A DNA stretch of 64,000 bases from Haematococcus lacustris (Eukaryota > Chlorophyta > Chlorophyceae > Chlamydomonadales > Haematococcaceae): NCBI GenBank assembly GCA_030144725.1, contig JASKMD010000030.1:2739045-2803044 (forward strand). The letters run 5' to 3'. The notes under the pieces are model-generated. The model ran no database searches, was not told the origin of the DNA, and worked only from the letters and a program-made list of their open reading frames with translations. The position numbers and the translations under genes are program-made. Within the stretch, counting starts at the first letter, position 1, and each line of letters begins with the position of its first letter. Shown piece after piece: positions 1 to 11,004 of the stretch.

Positions 1-942
1 CCCCGGCTGCTGCTGTGCGGGCGGGGGGGTGCGGGGCTCCTGGCGCTGGGCAGGCTCGTAGGCCCGCTCCACTCTGACTCCCCTCCCCCGGGCTGCTGCC
101 GTTGCTGCCAGGGGGTGCGGGGGGCTGCAGCAGCAGCTTGCCCCGCAGCAGGCGCTGCTGGGGGGGCAGCACGGGCAGCGGCTGTGATGCTCCACGCCTG
201 TGTTGTTGGGAGGGGCGGGGGGGAGGGGCGGCCAGTATCTCAGGGGAAGAGCTGGCAGAGGGCTGGGCCGGGCTACCCCCTCCTTGGCTGCCCGGGCTGG
301 CCTGGCTAGGCGGCTGCTGCTGCTGCTGCTGAGGCGGGGGGGGTCCCTGTGAGCCCCCACTGAGTGTGAGGCGGGGCTGGGGGCCAGCAGGGCCACGAGC
401 CTGGCTGGTTTGGAACAAGGTCAGCGGGCTGCGGAGGCTGGTCGGTACATCCTGCGGGGCAGGGGGACGGAGGCAGTCGGGAGTGGGAGCTGCTGCTGCT
501 GCTGCTGCTACCTCCACAGTTGCAGCAGCAGCAGGAAACTGCCCAGGCAGATGGCATGCAGGTGCATGGGCGCACCAGGGGGCAGGGTCTACACAGGGCT
601 TGACAGCTGCCTTGGTGGACATGTCCTCACCTTGCGTGCTTTACTCCCCCGACCAGCTGGCTTGGCAGTACAGGGCTTGCTGATTGGATGGGTTGGAATG
701 GCAGGGGCTGGCTCGCCCTGAGACGAGTGGTAGCTGTCCTCCAACAAGAGCTTGGGCCGGGAGGCTCCGGTTCTGCGCCTCTTGATAGGCTGCGGGTCTG
801 AGTCGCTGTCATGCTGTGGGCGCTTAGGGCCTGTCAGCGTTGCCACCTGGATAACAGCGCCGCTGCCTTCATCTGAGTCAGAGTCTGCTAGGTTGATGAC
901 CTCTGGTGCTTTGGCTGGGCCACGCCTGGCTGCAGTGGCCAT
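1..942 (-). CDS. Nuclear protein with SUMO-interaction motif, partial (runs off the left edge)
   Basis: Two exons are visible: 942-631 (104 codons from an ATG) and 538 to beyond position 1, joined in phase 0 by a GT-AG intron. Near residue 14 the N-terminus reads PEVINLADSDSDE, a hydrophobic core followed by acidic serines, which is the classic SUMO-interaction motif layout. PIKRRR a little later looks like a nuclear localisation signal. The second exon is low complexity: an Ala run, a Gln run encoded by CAG repeats, and Pro/Ser-rich stretches. No catalytic domain is visible, since the remainder lies outside the window. A SUMO-targeted nuclear regulator or repair factor is possible, but the family cannot be named. 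The ORF structure and the SIM are seen; nuclear location is inferred. Confidence 0.6.
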
Positions 943-1318
943 GCCTGCTGCTGCCTGCTCCGATGCTGCTAGGCGCTGCTGCCTGCTTCGATTCCATTGA
1001 TCCAGCTAGGTTGTAGGTACCACCACGGAGGCCACCATGCCCTCCAGGTAGCCCTACATGACCCAATAGATGGTTAACACTGCCGCGGCATTCTTGCAAG
1101 TCGGTGTCGTGTTGGTTGGCGCGGCCTGTTGTGACACGGCCTTTCACGAGTGAAGTCCCTTGCGGCCTTGGCAGCGAAGAGGAGAGTTTGGGAAGCGTGA
1201 AGCATATGCTAGGACTATCAGCGTACGATGGAGCGAGCAACAGTTCAAAACTCACGCAGACGTGAAGTATTGCCGTGTGCGGCGGGCAAAGGATCGACTC
1301 CAGTATGCCTCCTGCTGC

Positions 1319-2794
1319 ATGCATTCAACACGTGCTATCCGGCTAAGACATCCAAGCCTGTTTGCAGGCTGCAGACATCGCCCCTTTACAAAAGCTACCT
1401 GCAGCGTCGCCTCAGAGGAAGTCCTACTGCACCAGCTCTACGTAGAATCTAAGAAGGCTAAAGTTGTTGAATGGGCACAGCTGAGCCCAGCGGGAGGAGC
1501 AGAGTCCAACAGGGGAGCTGAGGTCGGCACATCAGCCGAACCTGGCGAGCTGTACAATGCACAGGAGGCACGCAACCCCACGCGGCTGGCCTGGGAGCCT
1601 ATGTACGAGCTGCTGGTGGATTGGCAAGCTGCCCACCTGAGCTGCCACGTCCCCCGCAACTGCTTTGATGCACCTCCTCTGCTAGGCGCCTGGGTTAGGC
1701 ACATGCGGCGGCTCAAGGCAGCTGGCAGCCTGGAGCAGTGGAAGGTTGATCGTTTGGACCTGCTGGGCTTCGAGTGGTCCCTGCCTGACTACGATGCCAA
1801 GTGGCTGAACCTGTACCATGAGCTGCGCCGCTACAAGGCCCAGCATGGTCACACCCGCATGCCTGAGCAGGACAAGGAGAAAAAGAGGCTGGGGGTCATG
1901 ATGCTGTCAAGGTAAGCTCGCTTGCAGGTTCCCTGCCTGAGTGTGGTGGTCTGTGTCAGAGCGTGCCCTATGCCCCTGACTCGAAGAAAGCAAGAGATGG
2001 CATGCACCCATCCTTTACGCTGAATCCTGAAGCTGATCCGACCCTTAACATACCAGGCACACGTGCCATGCCTGCAACATGAGCCACCATGTCATGCCTG
2101 CAGTGCCTGCCCTGGTGCTGTTGGGCGCTCAGGTGGCTGCAGCGGCAGGCAGCTGTCCTGGTGAAAGGCAAGCTGACTGATCAGAGGCGGGCCATGCTGG
2201 CAGCCGTGGGGGTGGAGCTGCAGGTGGAGGCGCAGGTGGTGGAGGCAGCCACACAGCTGCAGGTGCGCTGGCTTCACCTCTGGGAGGCTCTCCCTCAGCC
2301 CCTCTGTGACAGCGCACATCGCCGCAGCATACACAGCAGCACATTGCCAGAGAGTGTTGTGTGGTGGAGTTGTCGAGACCAGGCCAGCACCGTGCTCTGC
2401 TGCAGCCTGATTGGCTGGTGCTGCGGTCAGCCTGGCTGCATGCTCTATGCCTAAGAAAGGTGGTGGCTTGGCATAGCTAGGTAGGGCAGGGCTGACTAGC
2501 ACCTTGACGGCCACCCGGCGTGCTTGAGATGCGAGGCCAAGGCGAGTGGACATTGTGTGTGCTGATTTGTAGTGTTGGATGTTCTGGCACACGTGCCCCA
2601 CTGCCACTTGCTGCATCCTATCGCTGCAGCAAAGAGTGAACTAGGCCTCCATGGCTATCCATGGCCCTCCTGCCCAGCTCTTGCCATGCTGCCACCGCAT
2701 TGGATTTATGCTGCAGGGATTGAATGCTCATGAGCGCAAGCGCCTCCGTAAGCAGCGCAAGCTCAGCCGACTCGCTGAAGAGCACGCAAACTAA
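1319..2794 (+). CDS. Helicase-associated (HA) domain protein
   Basis: Three exons (1319-1911, 2133-2235, 2717-2794) join in frame through GT-AG introns to give about 257 residues. Two tandem HA-like units are visible. The first ends near residue 145 with W-V-x-x-M-R-R and a hydrophobic L-D-L-L-G-F-E-W segment. The second starts with K-W-L-N-L-Y-H-E-L-R-R-Y-K and the H-G-H-T-R-M-P core and continues across the splice into W-L-Q-R-Q. HA domains are known in bacterial helicases and are greatly expanded in algae and diatoms, where their role is unclear (possibly nucleic-acid binding). The C-terminus is very basic. The reading frame is open upstream of 1319 to about 1160, but 1319 is the first in-frame ATG, so the start is uncertain. 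Residues 1-25 are rich in Arg, Ser and His and could be an organelle-targeting peptide. Confidence 0.65.
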
Positions 2795-3141
2795 TAAGGT
2801 GCAGCGGTCTGACCTGAACTATGAGATCTGTCGTGGTTTTAGCTAGACCTTGTTTGCCGCCTTCCTTACGCCCAAGGACTGGCAGCCTCTGTCATCTTCT
2901 CACTTGTTGGAATGCCTGCTAAAGGTTGAAGGTGGAGGGCCGACAACACACTTGGCAGCACTGGAGGGCCAAGACCGCCCACCCAGTGCCGAACTGCTGT
3001 GCAGCTGAGGGCAAAGTATAGTGCTCCCGGGGTCTCTTTGAGCTATTAGCAGCCGGGCCGGTGGGCAGACCAGGACTGCCTTGTAACACTGAACGTGCAG
3101 GGCATTGAGGGAGCATGTGGCGACTGCTGGAGCTGTGCTGG
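2795..3141. other. Intergenic, no gene seen
   Basis: Downstream region of the HA-domain gene up to the start of a Fanzor fragment. No coding signal or recognisable element was found. Confidence 0.5.
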
Positions 3142-3585
3142 TGCAATGCAGCATTGAACATGCAGCGCATTGGCGAGGCCAAGTGGCGCCCACTCGAGCT
3201 GTGCTACTGGCCAGAGCAGGGGAAGCTGCCAGCCAAGGGCAAGGAGTACCCTGGCCTGGGCTACAAGCGGGTGCGAGACAAGCCTCCCGAAGCCCAGCAG
3301 CAGCAGCAGCCTGCTGGGGCACAGTAGTGTGTGCCCCCTATCTTGGGCTGTTCTCAACTTACAATTAGTGCATGTTAGTCATGCCAACTCTATATCCTAG
3401 CCCTTTGGGTCAGGCCATAGTAGGTGGTAGGCGACCATGGCCATGTGTATGCCATGTGTATGCCGTGTGCATGGGAACTCTACACAGACAAAAACACCGC
3501 TTTGTAGTGGTCCACACTTAGTGTTCCACGGCAGTGAAGGCATTAGGTTGAGAGCCAAGGTGCGGGTGTATCTCCCTTCCCACTG
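3142..3585 (+). pseudogene. 5'-truncated Fanzor fragment (subfamily A), C-terminus plus 3' UTR
   Basis: Sequence from TGCAATGCAGCATTG onward matches the last ~60 codons of the Fanzor at 28,254-28,441. Shared blocks are the N-A-A-L-N-M RuvC-III neighbourhood, [10 protein letters not shown], and a Gln-rich tail ending in A-Q-stop. The homology continues past the stop through the conserved 3' block (about 3328-3400) and then into the dispersed 3' repeat that also occurs near 17,960 and 29,370 (CACACAGACAAAAACACCGC here). The catalytic Asp codon of RuvC-III and everything upstream are missing, so this is a dead copy. Confidence 0.8.
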
Positions 3586-4029
3586 ATGCAACTCTGATGC
3601 TGCCCACTCTCCGCTCCCCACCCTGAACCCATCCTGGAAAGGTCCTCCCTGCGTGTGGGCCGCCGGTGCTCACTGCGCTGCTCAAGGCTACCTGCTGGCC
3701 AGGGGTGACCCACTCCCCAGCTGCCCCAGCCTCCCTAGCCACCTCCCCCTCCTGCCCCAGTTCCCTGGCCCTGCTAACTGCTGCTGCCTCCCATTCGGCC
3801 TCGTCAAGGACCTCATCAGGGGGCTGGGGCGCCTGGGTTGGGGCTAGAAATGCCCACGGTTTTGAGGACGCTTGTGGGGTTGGGAGCGCTTGGGAGACTG
3901 TTGTGATGTTGGGATTGGCAGGGGAGGCTCAGGGGCATGCTAGTTGTGGTTCACCCTTGGGGACAGGCAAAGGGGTATACAAGGACCGCACCTCAACCTG
4001 CCAACCAGTGGAGATGTGTTGGTGGACAC
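3586..4029. other. Intergenic, no gene seen
   Basis: Gap between two Fanzor fragments. It is Pro/Cys-codon-rich with no persuasive splice or frame pattern. Confidence 0.4.
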
Positions 4030-4150
4030 ACCGAGCAAGGGCTCCTGCCCAAGGCAAGGAGTACCCAGCAATGGGCTACAAGAAGCTGCGAAATCGAGCA
4101 CCCAAGGCCCAGGGCCACGTCCCACTGAGCTGTGCTACTGGACTAACCGC
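4030..4150 (+). pseudogene. Fanzor C-terminal remnant (subfamily B)
   Basis: One frame reads A-P-A-Q-G-K-E-Y-P-A-M-G-Y-K-K-L-R-N-R-A, which resembles the tail of the minus-strand Fanzor pseudogene at 32.8-34.1 kb (K-K-L-R-D-R-A-P-E-A-Q) more than the 28.4 kb copy ([11 protein letters not shown]). This suggests two Fanzor subfamilies in the genome. About 40 codons survive and no catalytic motif remains. Confidence 0.65.
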
Positions 4151-4482
4151 CCAGCCATGCCAAAGTCAGGCCAGCCAGGCCAGGATTGGGTGGAGATAGA
4201 CGACAAGGCCCTGTTGCGCAACTGGCGGCGCAAGTTGCAGCGGTAGCCTGCTACAACTCAAGACAAATACAAGATAACAACCAAGATAACAAACATATGT
4301 GTATATTTAACATTTATGTATGTGTCATGTGTCATGTGTTCAAACATCGTCAAATTACGTCAAGATGCAAACGACATAGTGTGCTTCCGCGCTCTTGATG
4401 AAAGCCGCTGACAGGTGTAAGAGAGTGTAGACAAGAAAAGAGGGAATACAGATGCTGCGAGGGCATGGGGGCGCGTCAAATT

Positions 4483-4982
4483 NNNNNNNNNNNNNNNNNN
4501 NNNNNNNNNNNNNNNNNNNNNNNNNNNNNNNNNNNNNNNNNNNNNNNNNNNNNNNNNNNNNNNNNNNNNNNNNNNNNNNNNNNNNNNNNNNNNNNNNNNN
4601 NNNNNNNNNNNNNNNNNNNNNNNNNNNNNNNNNNNNNNNNNNNNNNNNNNNNNNNNNNNNNNNNNNNNNNNNNNNNNNNNNNNNNNNNNNNNNNNNNNNN
4701 NNNNNNNNNNNNNNNNNNNNNNNNNNNNNNNNNNNNNNNNNNNNNNNNNNNNNNNNNNNNNNNNNNNNNNNNNNNNNNNNNNNNNNNNNNNNNNNNNNNN
4801 NNNNNNNNNNNNNNNNNNNNNNNNNNNNNNNNNNNNNNNNNNNNNNNNNNNNNNNNNNNNNNNNNNNNNNNNNNNNNNNNNNNNNNNNNNNNNNNNNNNN
4901 NNNNNNNNNNNNNNNNNNNNNNNNNNNNNNNNNNNNNNNNNNNNNNNNNNNNNNNNNNNNNNNNNNNNNNNNNNNNNNNNNN
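4483..4982. other. Assembly gap, 500 N
   Basis: Exactly 500 N directly abutting the pentanucleotide array, so the gap size is nominal. The array is probably longer than drawn. Confidence 0.99.
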
Positions 4983-7303
4983 GGTCAGGTCAGGTCAGGT
5001 CAGGTCAGGTCAGGTCAGGTCAGGTCAGGTCAGGTCAGGTCAGGTCAGGTCAGGTCAGGTCAGGTCAGGTCAGGTCAGGTCAGGTCAGGTCAGGTCAGGT
5101 CAGGTCAGGTCAGGTCAGGTCAGGTCAGGTCAGGTCAGGTCAGGTCAGGTCAGGTCAGGTCAGGTCAGGTCAGGTCAGGTCAGGTCAGGTCAGGTCAGGT
5201 CAGGTCAGGTCAGGTCAGGTCAGGTCAGGTCAGGTCAGGTCAGGTCAGGTCAGGTCAGGTCAGGTCAGGTCAGGTCAGGTCAGGTCAGGTCAGGTCAGGT
5301 CAGGTCAGGTCAGGTCAGGTCAGGTCAGGTCAGGTCAGGTCAGGTCAGGTCAGGTCAGGTCAGGTCAGGTCAGGTCAGGTCAGGTCAGGTCAGGTCAGGT
5401 CAGGTCAGGTCAGGTCAGGTCAGGTCAGGTCAGGTCAGGTCAGGTCAGGTCAGGTCAGGTCAGGTCAGGTCAGGTCAGGTCAGGTCAGGTCAGGTCAGGT
5501 CAGGTCAGGTCAGGTCAGGTCAGGTCAGGTCAGGTCAGGTCAGGTCAGGTCAGGTCAGGTCAGGTCAGGTCAGGTCAGGTCAGGTCAGGTCAGGTCAGGT
5601 CAGGTCAGGTCAGGTCAGGTCAGGTCAGGTCAGGTCAGGTCAGGTCAGGTCAGGTCAGGTCAGGTCAGGTCAGGTCAGGTCAGGTCAGGTCAGGTCAGGT
5701 CAGGTCAGGTCAGGTCAGGTCAGGTCAGGTCAGGTCAGGTCAGGTCAGGTCAGGTCAGGTCAGGTCAGGTCAGGTCAGGTCAGGTCAGGTCAGGTCAGGT
5801 CAGGTCAGGTCAGGTCAGGTCAGGTCAGGTCAGGTCAGGTCAGGTCAGGTCAGGTCAGGTCAGGTCAGGTCAGGTCAGGTCAGGTCAGGTCAGGTCAGGT
5901 CAGGTCAGGTCAGGTCAGGTCAGGTCAGGTCAGGTCAGGTCAGGTCAGGTCAGGTCAGGTCAGGTCAGGTCAGGTCAGGTCAGGTCAGGTCAGGTCAGGT
6001 CAGGTCAGGTCAGGTCAGGTCAGGTCAGGTCAGGTCAGGTCAGGTCAGGTCAGGTCAGGTCAGGTCAGGTCAGGTCAGGTCAGGTCAGGTCAGGTCAGGT
6101 CAGGTCAGGTCAGGTCAGGTCAGGTCAGGTCAGGTCAGGTCAGGTCAGGTCAGGTCAGGTCAGGTCAGGTCAGGTCAGGTCAGGTCAGGTCAGGTCAGGT
6201 CAGGTCAGGTCAGGTCAGGTCAGGTCAGGTCAGGTCAGGTCAGGTCAGGTCAGGTCAGGTCAGGTCAGGTCAGGTCAGGTCAGGTCAGGTCAGGTCAGGT
6301 CAGGTCAGGTCAGGTCAGGTCAGGTCAGGTCAGGTCAGGTCAGGTCAGGTCAGGTCAGGTCAGGTCAGGTCAGGTCAGGTCAGGTCAGGTCAGGTCAGGT
6401 CAGGTCAGGTCAGGTCAGGTCAGGTCAGGTCAGGTCAGGTCAGGTCAGGTCAGGTCAGGTCAGGTCAGGTCAGGTCAGGTCAGGTCAGGTCAGGTCAGGT
6501 CAGGTCAGGTCAGGTCAGGTCAGGTCAGGTCAGGTCAGGTCAGGTCAGGTCAGGTCAGGTCAGGTCAGGTCAGGTCAGGTCAGGTCAGGTCAGGTCAGGT
6601 CAGGTCAGGTCAGGTCAGGTCAGGTCAGGTCAGGTCAGGTCAGGTCAGGTCAGGTCAGGTCAGGTCAGGTCAGGTCAGGTCAGGTCAGGTCAGGTCAGGT
6701 CAGGTCAGGTCAGGTCAGGTCAGGTCAGGTCAGGTCAGGTCAGGTCAGGTCAGGTCAGGTCAGGTCAGGTCAGGTCAGGTCAGGTCAGGTCAGGTCAGGT
6801 CAGGTCAGGTCAGGTCAGGTCAGGTCAGGTCAGGTCAGGTCAGGTCAGGTCAGGTCAGGTCAGGTCAGGTCAGGTCAGGTCAGGTCAGGTCAGGTCAGGT
6901 CAGGTCAGGTCAGGTCAGGTCAGGTCAGGTCAGGTCAGGTCAGGTCAGGTCAGGTCAGGTCAGGTCAGGTCAGGTCAGGTCAGGTCAGGTCAGGTCAGGT
7001 CAGGTCAGGTCAGGTCAGGTCAGGTCAGGTCAGGTCAGGTCAGGTCAGGTCAGGTCAGGTCAGGTCAGGTCAGGTCAGGTCAGGTCAGGTCAGGTCAGGT
7101 CAGGTCAGGTCAGGTCAGGTCAGGTCAGGTCAGGTCAGGTCAGGTCAGGTCAGGTCAGGTCAGGTCAGGTCAGGTCAGGTCAGGTCAGGTCAGGTCAGGT
7201 CAGGTCAGGTCAGGTCAGGTCAGGTCAGGTCAGGTCAGGTCAGGTCAGGTCAGGTCTATGTCAAGTCTATGTCAGGTCAGGTTAGGTATATGTCAGGTCG
7301 CCC
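4983..7303 (+). repeat. (GGTCA)n pentanucleotide array, about 2.3 kb
   Basis: A nearly perfect pentamer array runs from the N gap to about 7,255, then decays (TCTATGTCAAG variants) to about 7,303. Five does not divide by three, so every forward frame reads the same five-residue cycle (G-Q-V-R-S) with no stop. This creates spurious ORFs of about 1,000 codons. The same pentamer occurs at 53.5-55.5 kb, and its complement in a Fanzor intron at 25.7-26.4 kb. Confidence 0.98.
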
Positions 7304-8357
7304 CCGTGCGCACCTGTCGGCGCTGGGTGTTCCATTCAGCCCTTCGCTCCTCGCGTTGTTTGGCTGGAGGGGTCCTAGGACCTGCGCTGGCATGAACAGC
7401 AGCGATGTGAGCAGCGCGGAGCTCACCGGACTGCACAGTTGCAGCGGACCACACCACGACTACGACGAACCTTGCTTTCGCGGGCTTTCAATCGGAAGCG
7501 GCTCTTGCTCCGCGGCACTGGGCCGCTTCCTCGGAGGCATTGCGCCACTAGGCTCATACCTACTAACAACTGCTGAGCTCCTATTTATACCCAGGAGGCG
7601 ATGTCACTCACTCTCGCACAAAGGGCACACTCCCAAAGGGCACTCCGACAAAACCTCGCTTACAGCGTGGGTTATTGGTGCCTGGGCTTGTATGGGTGAG
7701 TGTACTGTTTTCCACTAACAGCCGCAATCAGGCACAAGCTTGCATTGATCATACCAACAGTAGCAACCATCAACATCAGCAGGGCACGGGCATGCAGCAT
7801 CGGTCTCGTCGTAGAGTGGCAGCTTTAGCACGAGACGAGAGGTCCGCAGGGCACCCCAGCGGCACAGTGCTCTCACAATGCATCGCATAGGGCCAGGCAG
7901 TGCCACCCTGGGCGGCTTGCTGCTCGTGCCCCGCCCATCCCGGGCAGTCGGAAGGTGAGGTGATTACGGAGCTAGCAGGAAGGAGGGTGAGGGGGCGAGG
8001 GTAAGCCCTGCAAGTCATACACACATGACACACACTCTGCACACACATGGGATGAGTCACGCATGCACCTCAGCCGCCTGCTTTCAGCTTGCCTTCCATC
8101 ACTTCTGGTAAGCTTTCATAACCTATTCCCTTGGCAGCCTTATCAAGCTGTTGAGGGCCGCGCTCCCTGCCATACTGTTGCTCGTTGCGTCAATGTCAGA
8201 CTTTGTTGTGCCCTCGCTTGCCAATGCCCAGCCACCTGCTGCACAGCCATGAACCTTCTTACACCACGAATATTAGCCCCTCTCCTTTGCTGCCCAGCCC
8301 TCTCTTCCTCCTCACCAGCACACTCCACTCCCGATCTCCACCCCTCAGCCAGCCATT
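7304..8357. other. Intergenic, no gene recognised
   Basis: About 1 kb between the pentamer array and TIR transposon copy 1. Only short unrelated ORFs are present. Confidence 0.45.
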
Positions 8358-8364
8358 CTTAGAA

Positions 8365-10866
8365 TCAGGGCCTCCCAACTCTGATGTTTTGGCATGTAAG
8401 ACCGTCACATGCGACCGATTGCTCCGGGAGCATGCCGATGGCTTTAGCCCCGCGCGGCATGGCATAAACGCGGACTCTCGTTGCGGCAGCAACCAGCAGC
8501 TGCTTCGATAGTGGTGGGCAGGGTGGTTGGGATCCGCCGGCCACCCTCAAGACATCGCGCTGTGCAGGCGTGCTCTTGGTGCTCTACGCATAGGCGCTGC
8601 TGCCAGCCCGCGAGGTGAGGTGCACGCAGCAGTTGCCACCATTCTCGCGCCAGCACATGTTGCCCGACGAACATGTGATGATGCAGGAGTGTCCGAGTAC
8701 ACCACAGTACACCTACCGGGGTCTTCTTAGCTTCAGCTGCGGCTCAGCTGAGCAGGTATAAATTCAGCCAAAACAGCAAATCCAGCCAAAACTCAGAGAG
8801 GTTTCCTTATTTTGTGTTGGAACCCGCATCAAAGCCTACTGTACTCATATGCACAGCTGTGACAGAAGAAATTATATTACTCTCAAAGCTCAGTGAGCCA
8901 TGGCCTGTCAATTGCAGGAGCCCAAGCACCACAGACCCTCCCTGCCCACAGTACCTGCCAGCAGCCCACCCTAGCAGGCCCAGCTGCCTACCACCACCTC
9001 CCAGCACCTCCTCACTGCCCTTCTGCCTGACATGCCACCCGTAAAGAAAGTCACGAGAATAAGCAGAGCCAACGGGGCAAAGGCTAAGGCTCGGCATGAA
9101 GCAGTCAAGAGCATGGAGCAGCTCACCGTTGCGCATGCAACCCTCACCGCTGCGCATGCAGCCCTCAATGCTGATCTTCTCAGCTCCCGGGAGCAGTACA
9201 GCCAGCTGAGGGAGTGGCACCGCAGCCTGCTGGTCTCTGCTGGTCAGCGTGACCAGCAGTGGGAGTTAGACCTGCTGGGGTTTATGCAGCAGGTCACCCA
9301 GCTGGAGGAGGCGTTCTTGCAGCAGTTGCAGGGCACACAAGCCCAACTCACTGACACAGCGGCTGCCCTGGAGGCCGCCCAAAAAGACCTGGCAGCGGCC
9401 CGCACTGAGCTGGCCCACACTAAGCAGCAGCTGACCACCACCAACATCAAGCTGGAGCAGCTGCGGGCACAGGTGGCCGCAGCCAACAAGGGCTTCAGCA
9501 AGGACCACAAGGACAAGTGGAATCTCCTGATGCGCTCCAGGGTGTCACTTCCCTTCTTGCGAGGCATACTCAGCAGCCAAGACACCAAGCAAGCCACGCA
9601 GCCAGCCTGCCACCCAGCCACCCAGTCCACCTGCCTGGCTAGCCCCCGCAACCAGGAGCGTGACACGCACACGGGGGGGTACACAGCTGAGTACATCCTG
9701 AGCCGTGAGCGCCTGCTCTGCCTCCCAGGCGTCTCAGCAGAACAGTTGGGCACCTTGTGCACTGCTGTCGTTGGGGCTGTTTTCCCTGGAGCTGAGAGCC
9801 TAGCTATGGAGTGTACAGACCTTGCCCTGCCATGGGGAGCAAGTATGGGGCTTTGTTGTGGCCATAAGGCAAGAGTTGCAGCTGCTCGGGAAGGGTGTTC
9901 TGCTACCACATCTGCGATGGTTGCTTGCAGTCTCACTAGATGTTTGCCTTGAGATACTTGTTGCTCATCTACTGTACCCAGCCAGTGGGGTATGCACGTT
10001 GTGGCATGCACCTACGGCATGGATTGATGCTAAAGCAAAAGCTGCTGTTCGTTAACAAACTCAGGCCAGGGGCCTGGGGCCTTTGCTATGGAGTTTACAG
10101 GCCGGAAGGTGCGAGTGGGGCCAGGTGGGAGGACACGAGGTGCGAGGGAGTGCAGCAGGTCATGACACCGTGAACCTGAAGCACATGTCTCGGTGGTGAT
10201 GTCCCAAAACGACGTAGCGACACAACGAAGGCTTCGCACCTACGCATATGCTCTTGCTACAACGAACAAAGCACATAACCAGGGGAACGAGCAGAAAAGG
10301 CTCAAGTATGAAGAGTCCCGCGGTCAGTTTGACTATCAGGCCACATAGTCTACTATAACAAGAAGTGAGGGGTGCACATATTGTCTTGATGAACCGCTAG
10401 AGCATACAACCACTCCGTCTCTCGCTTGACAGCGCGAGCGACACAAATGACGAGTCTAAGCTAATAGATGTTAAGAAATATGCGGCTGTTCTAGACGCAG
10501 CGTCAGCAGTGGTGTGGGTGCGTTAAAGAAGCATTTCAGCTTCTTAGGTTTCAAACTCGCAATTTCGGCCATCGCAACACAAAGCGCGACTGCACACATA
10601 CTTGGGGTTGCGTCATCACGGCGTCATTAAGAAGGTCGAGGGTGGAGGAGGCGTGCATGGTGATATCTGCCCATAAAATGTAGGCCGGGTTCACGCCTAA
10701 GCAGTGCATCATATACATAGTCATGGACGCTCAGGACAGCCGTAGCGTGTAGCCAAGCGAGCCCTCTACATACTGATGTGCTTCGTTGATCAATCCGCAC
10801 ACTGTACGAGAAATAAACCGCGTGAAACGGACACACCCCCTTTTCAAGGGGGTTGGGAGGCCCTGA
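8365..10866 (+). mobile_element. TIR DNA transposon, copy 1 (2,502 bp, internally deleted)
   Basis: The left end reads TCAGGGCCTCCCAACTCTGA. The reverse complement of the right end begins TCAGGGCCTCCCAAC, so the inverted repeats are perfect for 15 bp. The element is flanked by the direct repeat CTTAGAA at 8358-8364 and 10867-10873, a 7-bp target site duplication. Its right ~950 bp (from about 9,900) is clearly homologous to the right end of copy 2 at 48,150-52,170. Compared with copy 2 it lacks most of the second coding block, so it is probably non-autonomous. The CAGGG-like end recalls hAT elements, but those make 8-bp duplications. Superfamily unresolved. Confidence 0.88.
9032..9952 (+). 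CDS. Coiled-coil protein of TIR transposon copy 1
   Basis: The ORF starts at an ATG with a basic N-terminus (M-P-P-V-K-K-V-T-R) and has a long heptad-like coiled coil, roughly residues 25-155, rich in Ala, Gln, Leu and Glu. A conserved patch follows: K-D-x-x-D-K-W-N-L-L-M-R-S-R-V-S-L-P. Next comes a block containing G-G-Y-T-A-E-Y and L-P-G-V-S-A-E-Q-L-G. The same order of motifs appears in the protein of copy 2, which reads D-K-M-S-W-L-Q-R-N-E-V-S-L and G-A-Y-T-A-A-Y. The last ~40 residues do not match copy 2 and probably read through the deletion scar. Function unknown; coiled coil followed by a conserved block suggests a DNA-binding or assembly protein of the element. Confidence 0.6.
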   Translation: MPPVKKVTRISRANGAKAKARHEAVKSMEQLTVAHATLTAAHAALNADLLSSREQYSQLREWHRSLLVSAGQRDQQWELDLLGFMQQVTQLEEAFLQQLQGTQAQLTDTAAALEAAQKDLAAARTELAHTKQQLTTTNIKLEQLRAQVAAANKGFSKDHKDKWNLLMRSRVSLPFLRGILSSQDTKQATQPACHPATQSTCLASPRNQERDTHTGGYTAEYILSRERLLCLPGVSAEQLGTLCTAVVGAVFPGAESLAMECTDLALPWGASMGLCCGHKARVAAAREGCSATTSAMVACSLTRCLP

Positions 10867-11004
10867 CTTAGAATATCCTCAGAACCCCATAAAACACCCT
10901 GGTTACCTCCAAGTCCAACCACCACCGCATTTTAGTCACAAAGGATGCACCAGATGGCACTACAGAGATGCCGCAGAAGAAAAGACTTGGGACGCTGGTT
11001 TTGT

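Noticed and set aside
4983..7303. Could the pentamer array be a CRISPR array or centromeric satellite?
   Set aside because: No spacers, so not CRISPR. Centromere function cannot be judged from sequence alone.
4452..7718. ORF of about 1,088 codons of Gly-Gln-Val-Arg-Ser repeats
   Set aside because: A pentamer with no stop in any forward frame; it also reads through 500 N. Not a gene.
8365..10866. Calling the TIR element hAT outright
   Set aside because: Termini resemble hAT but both target duplications are 7 bp and no hAT transposase core is visible.
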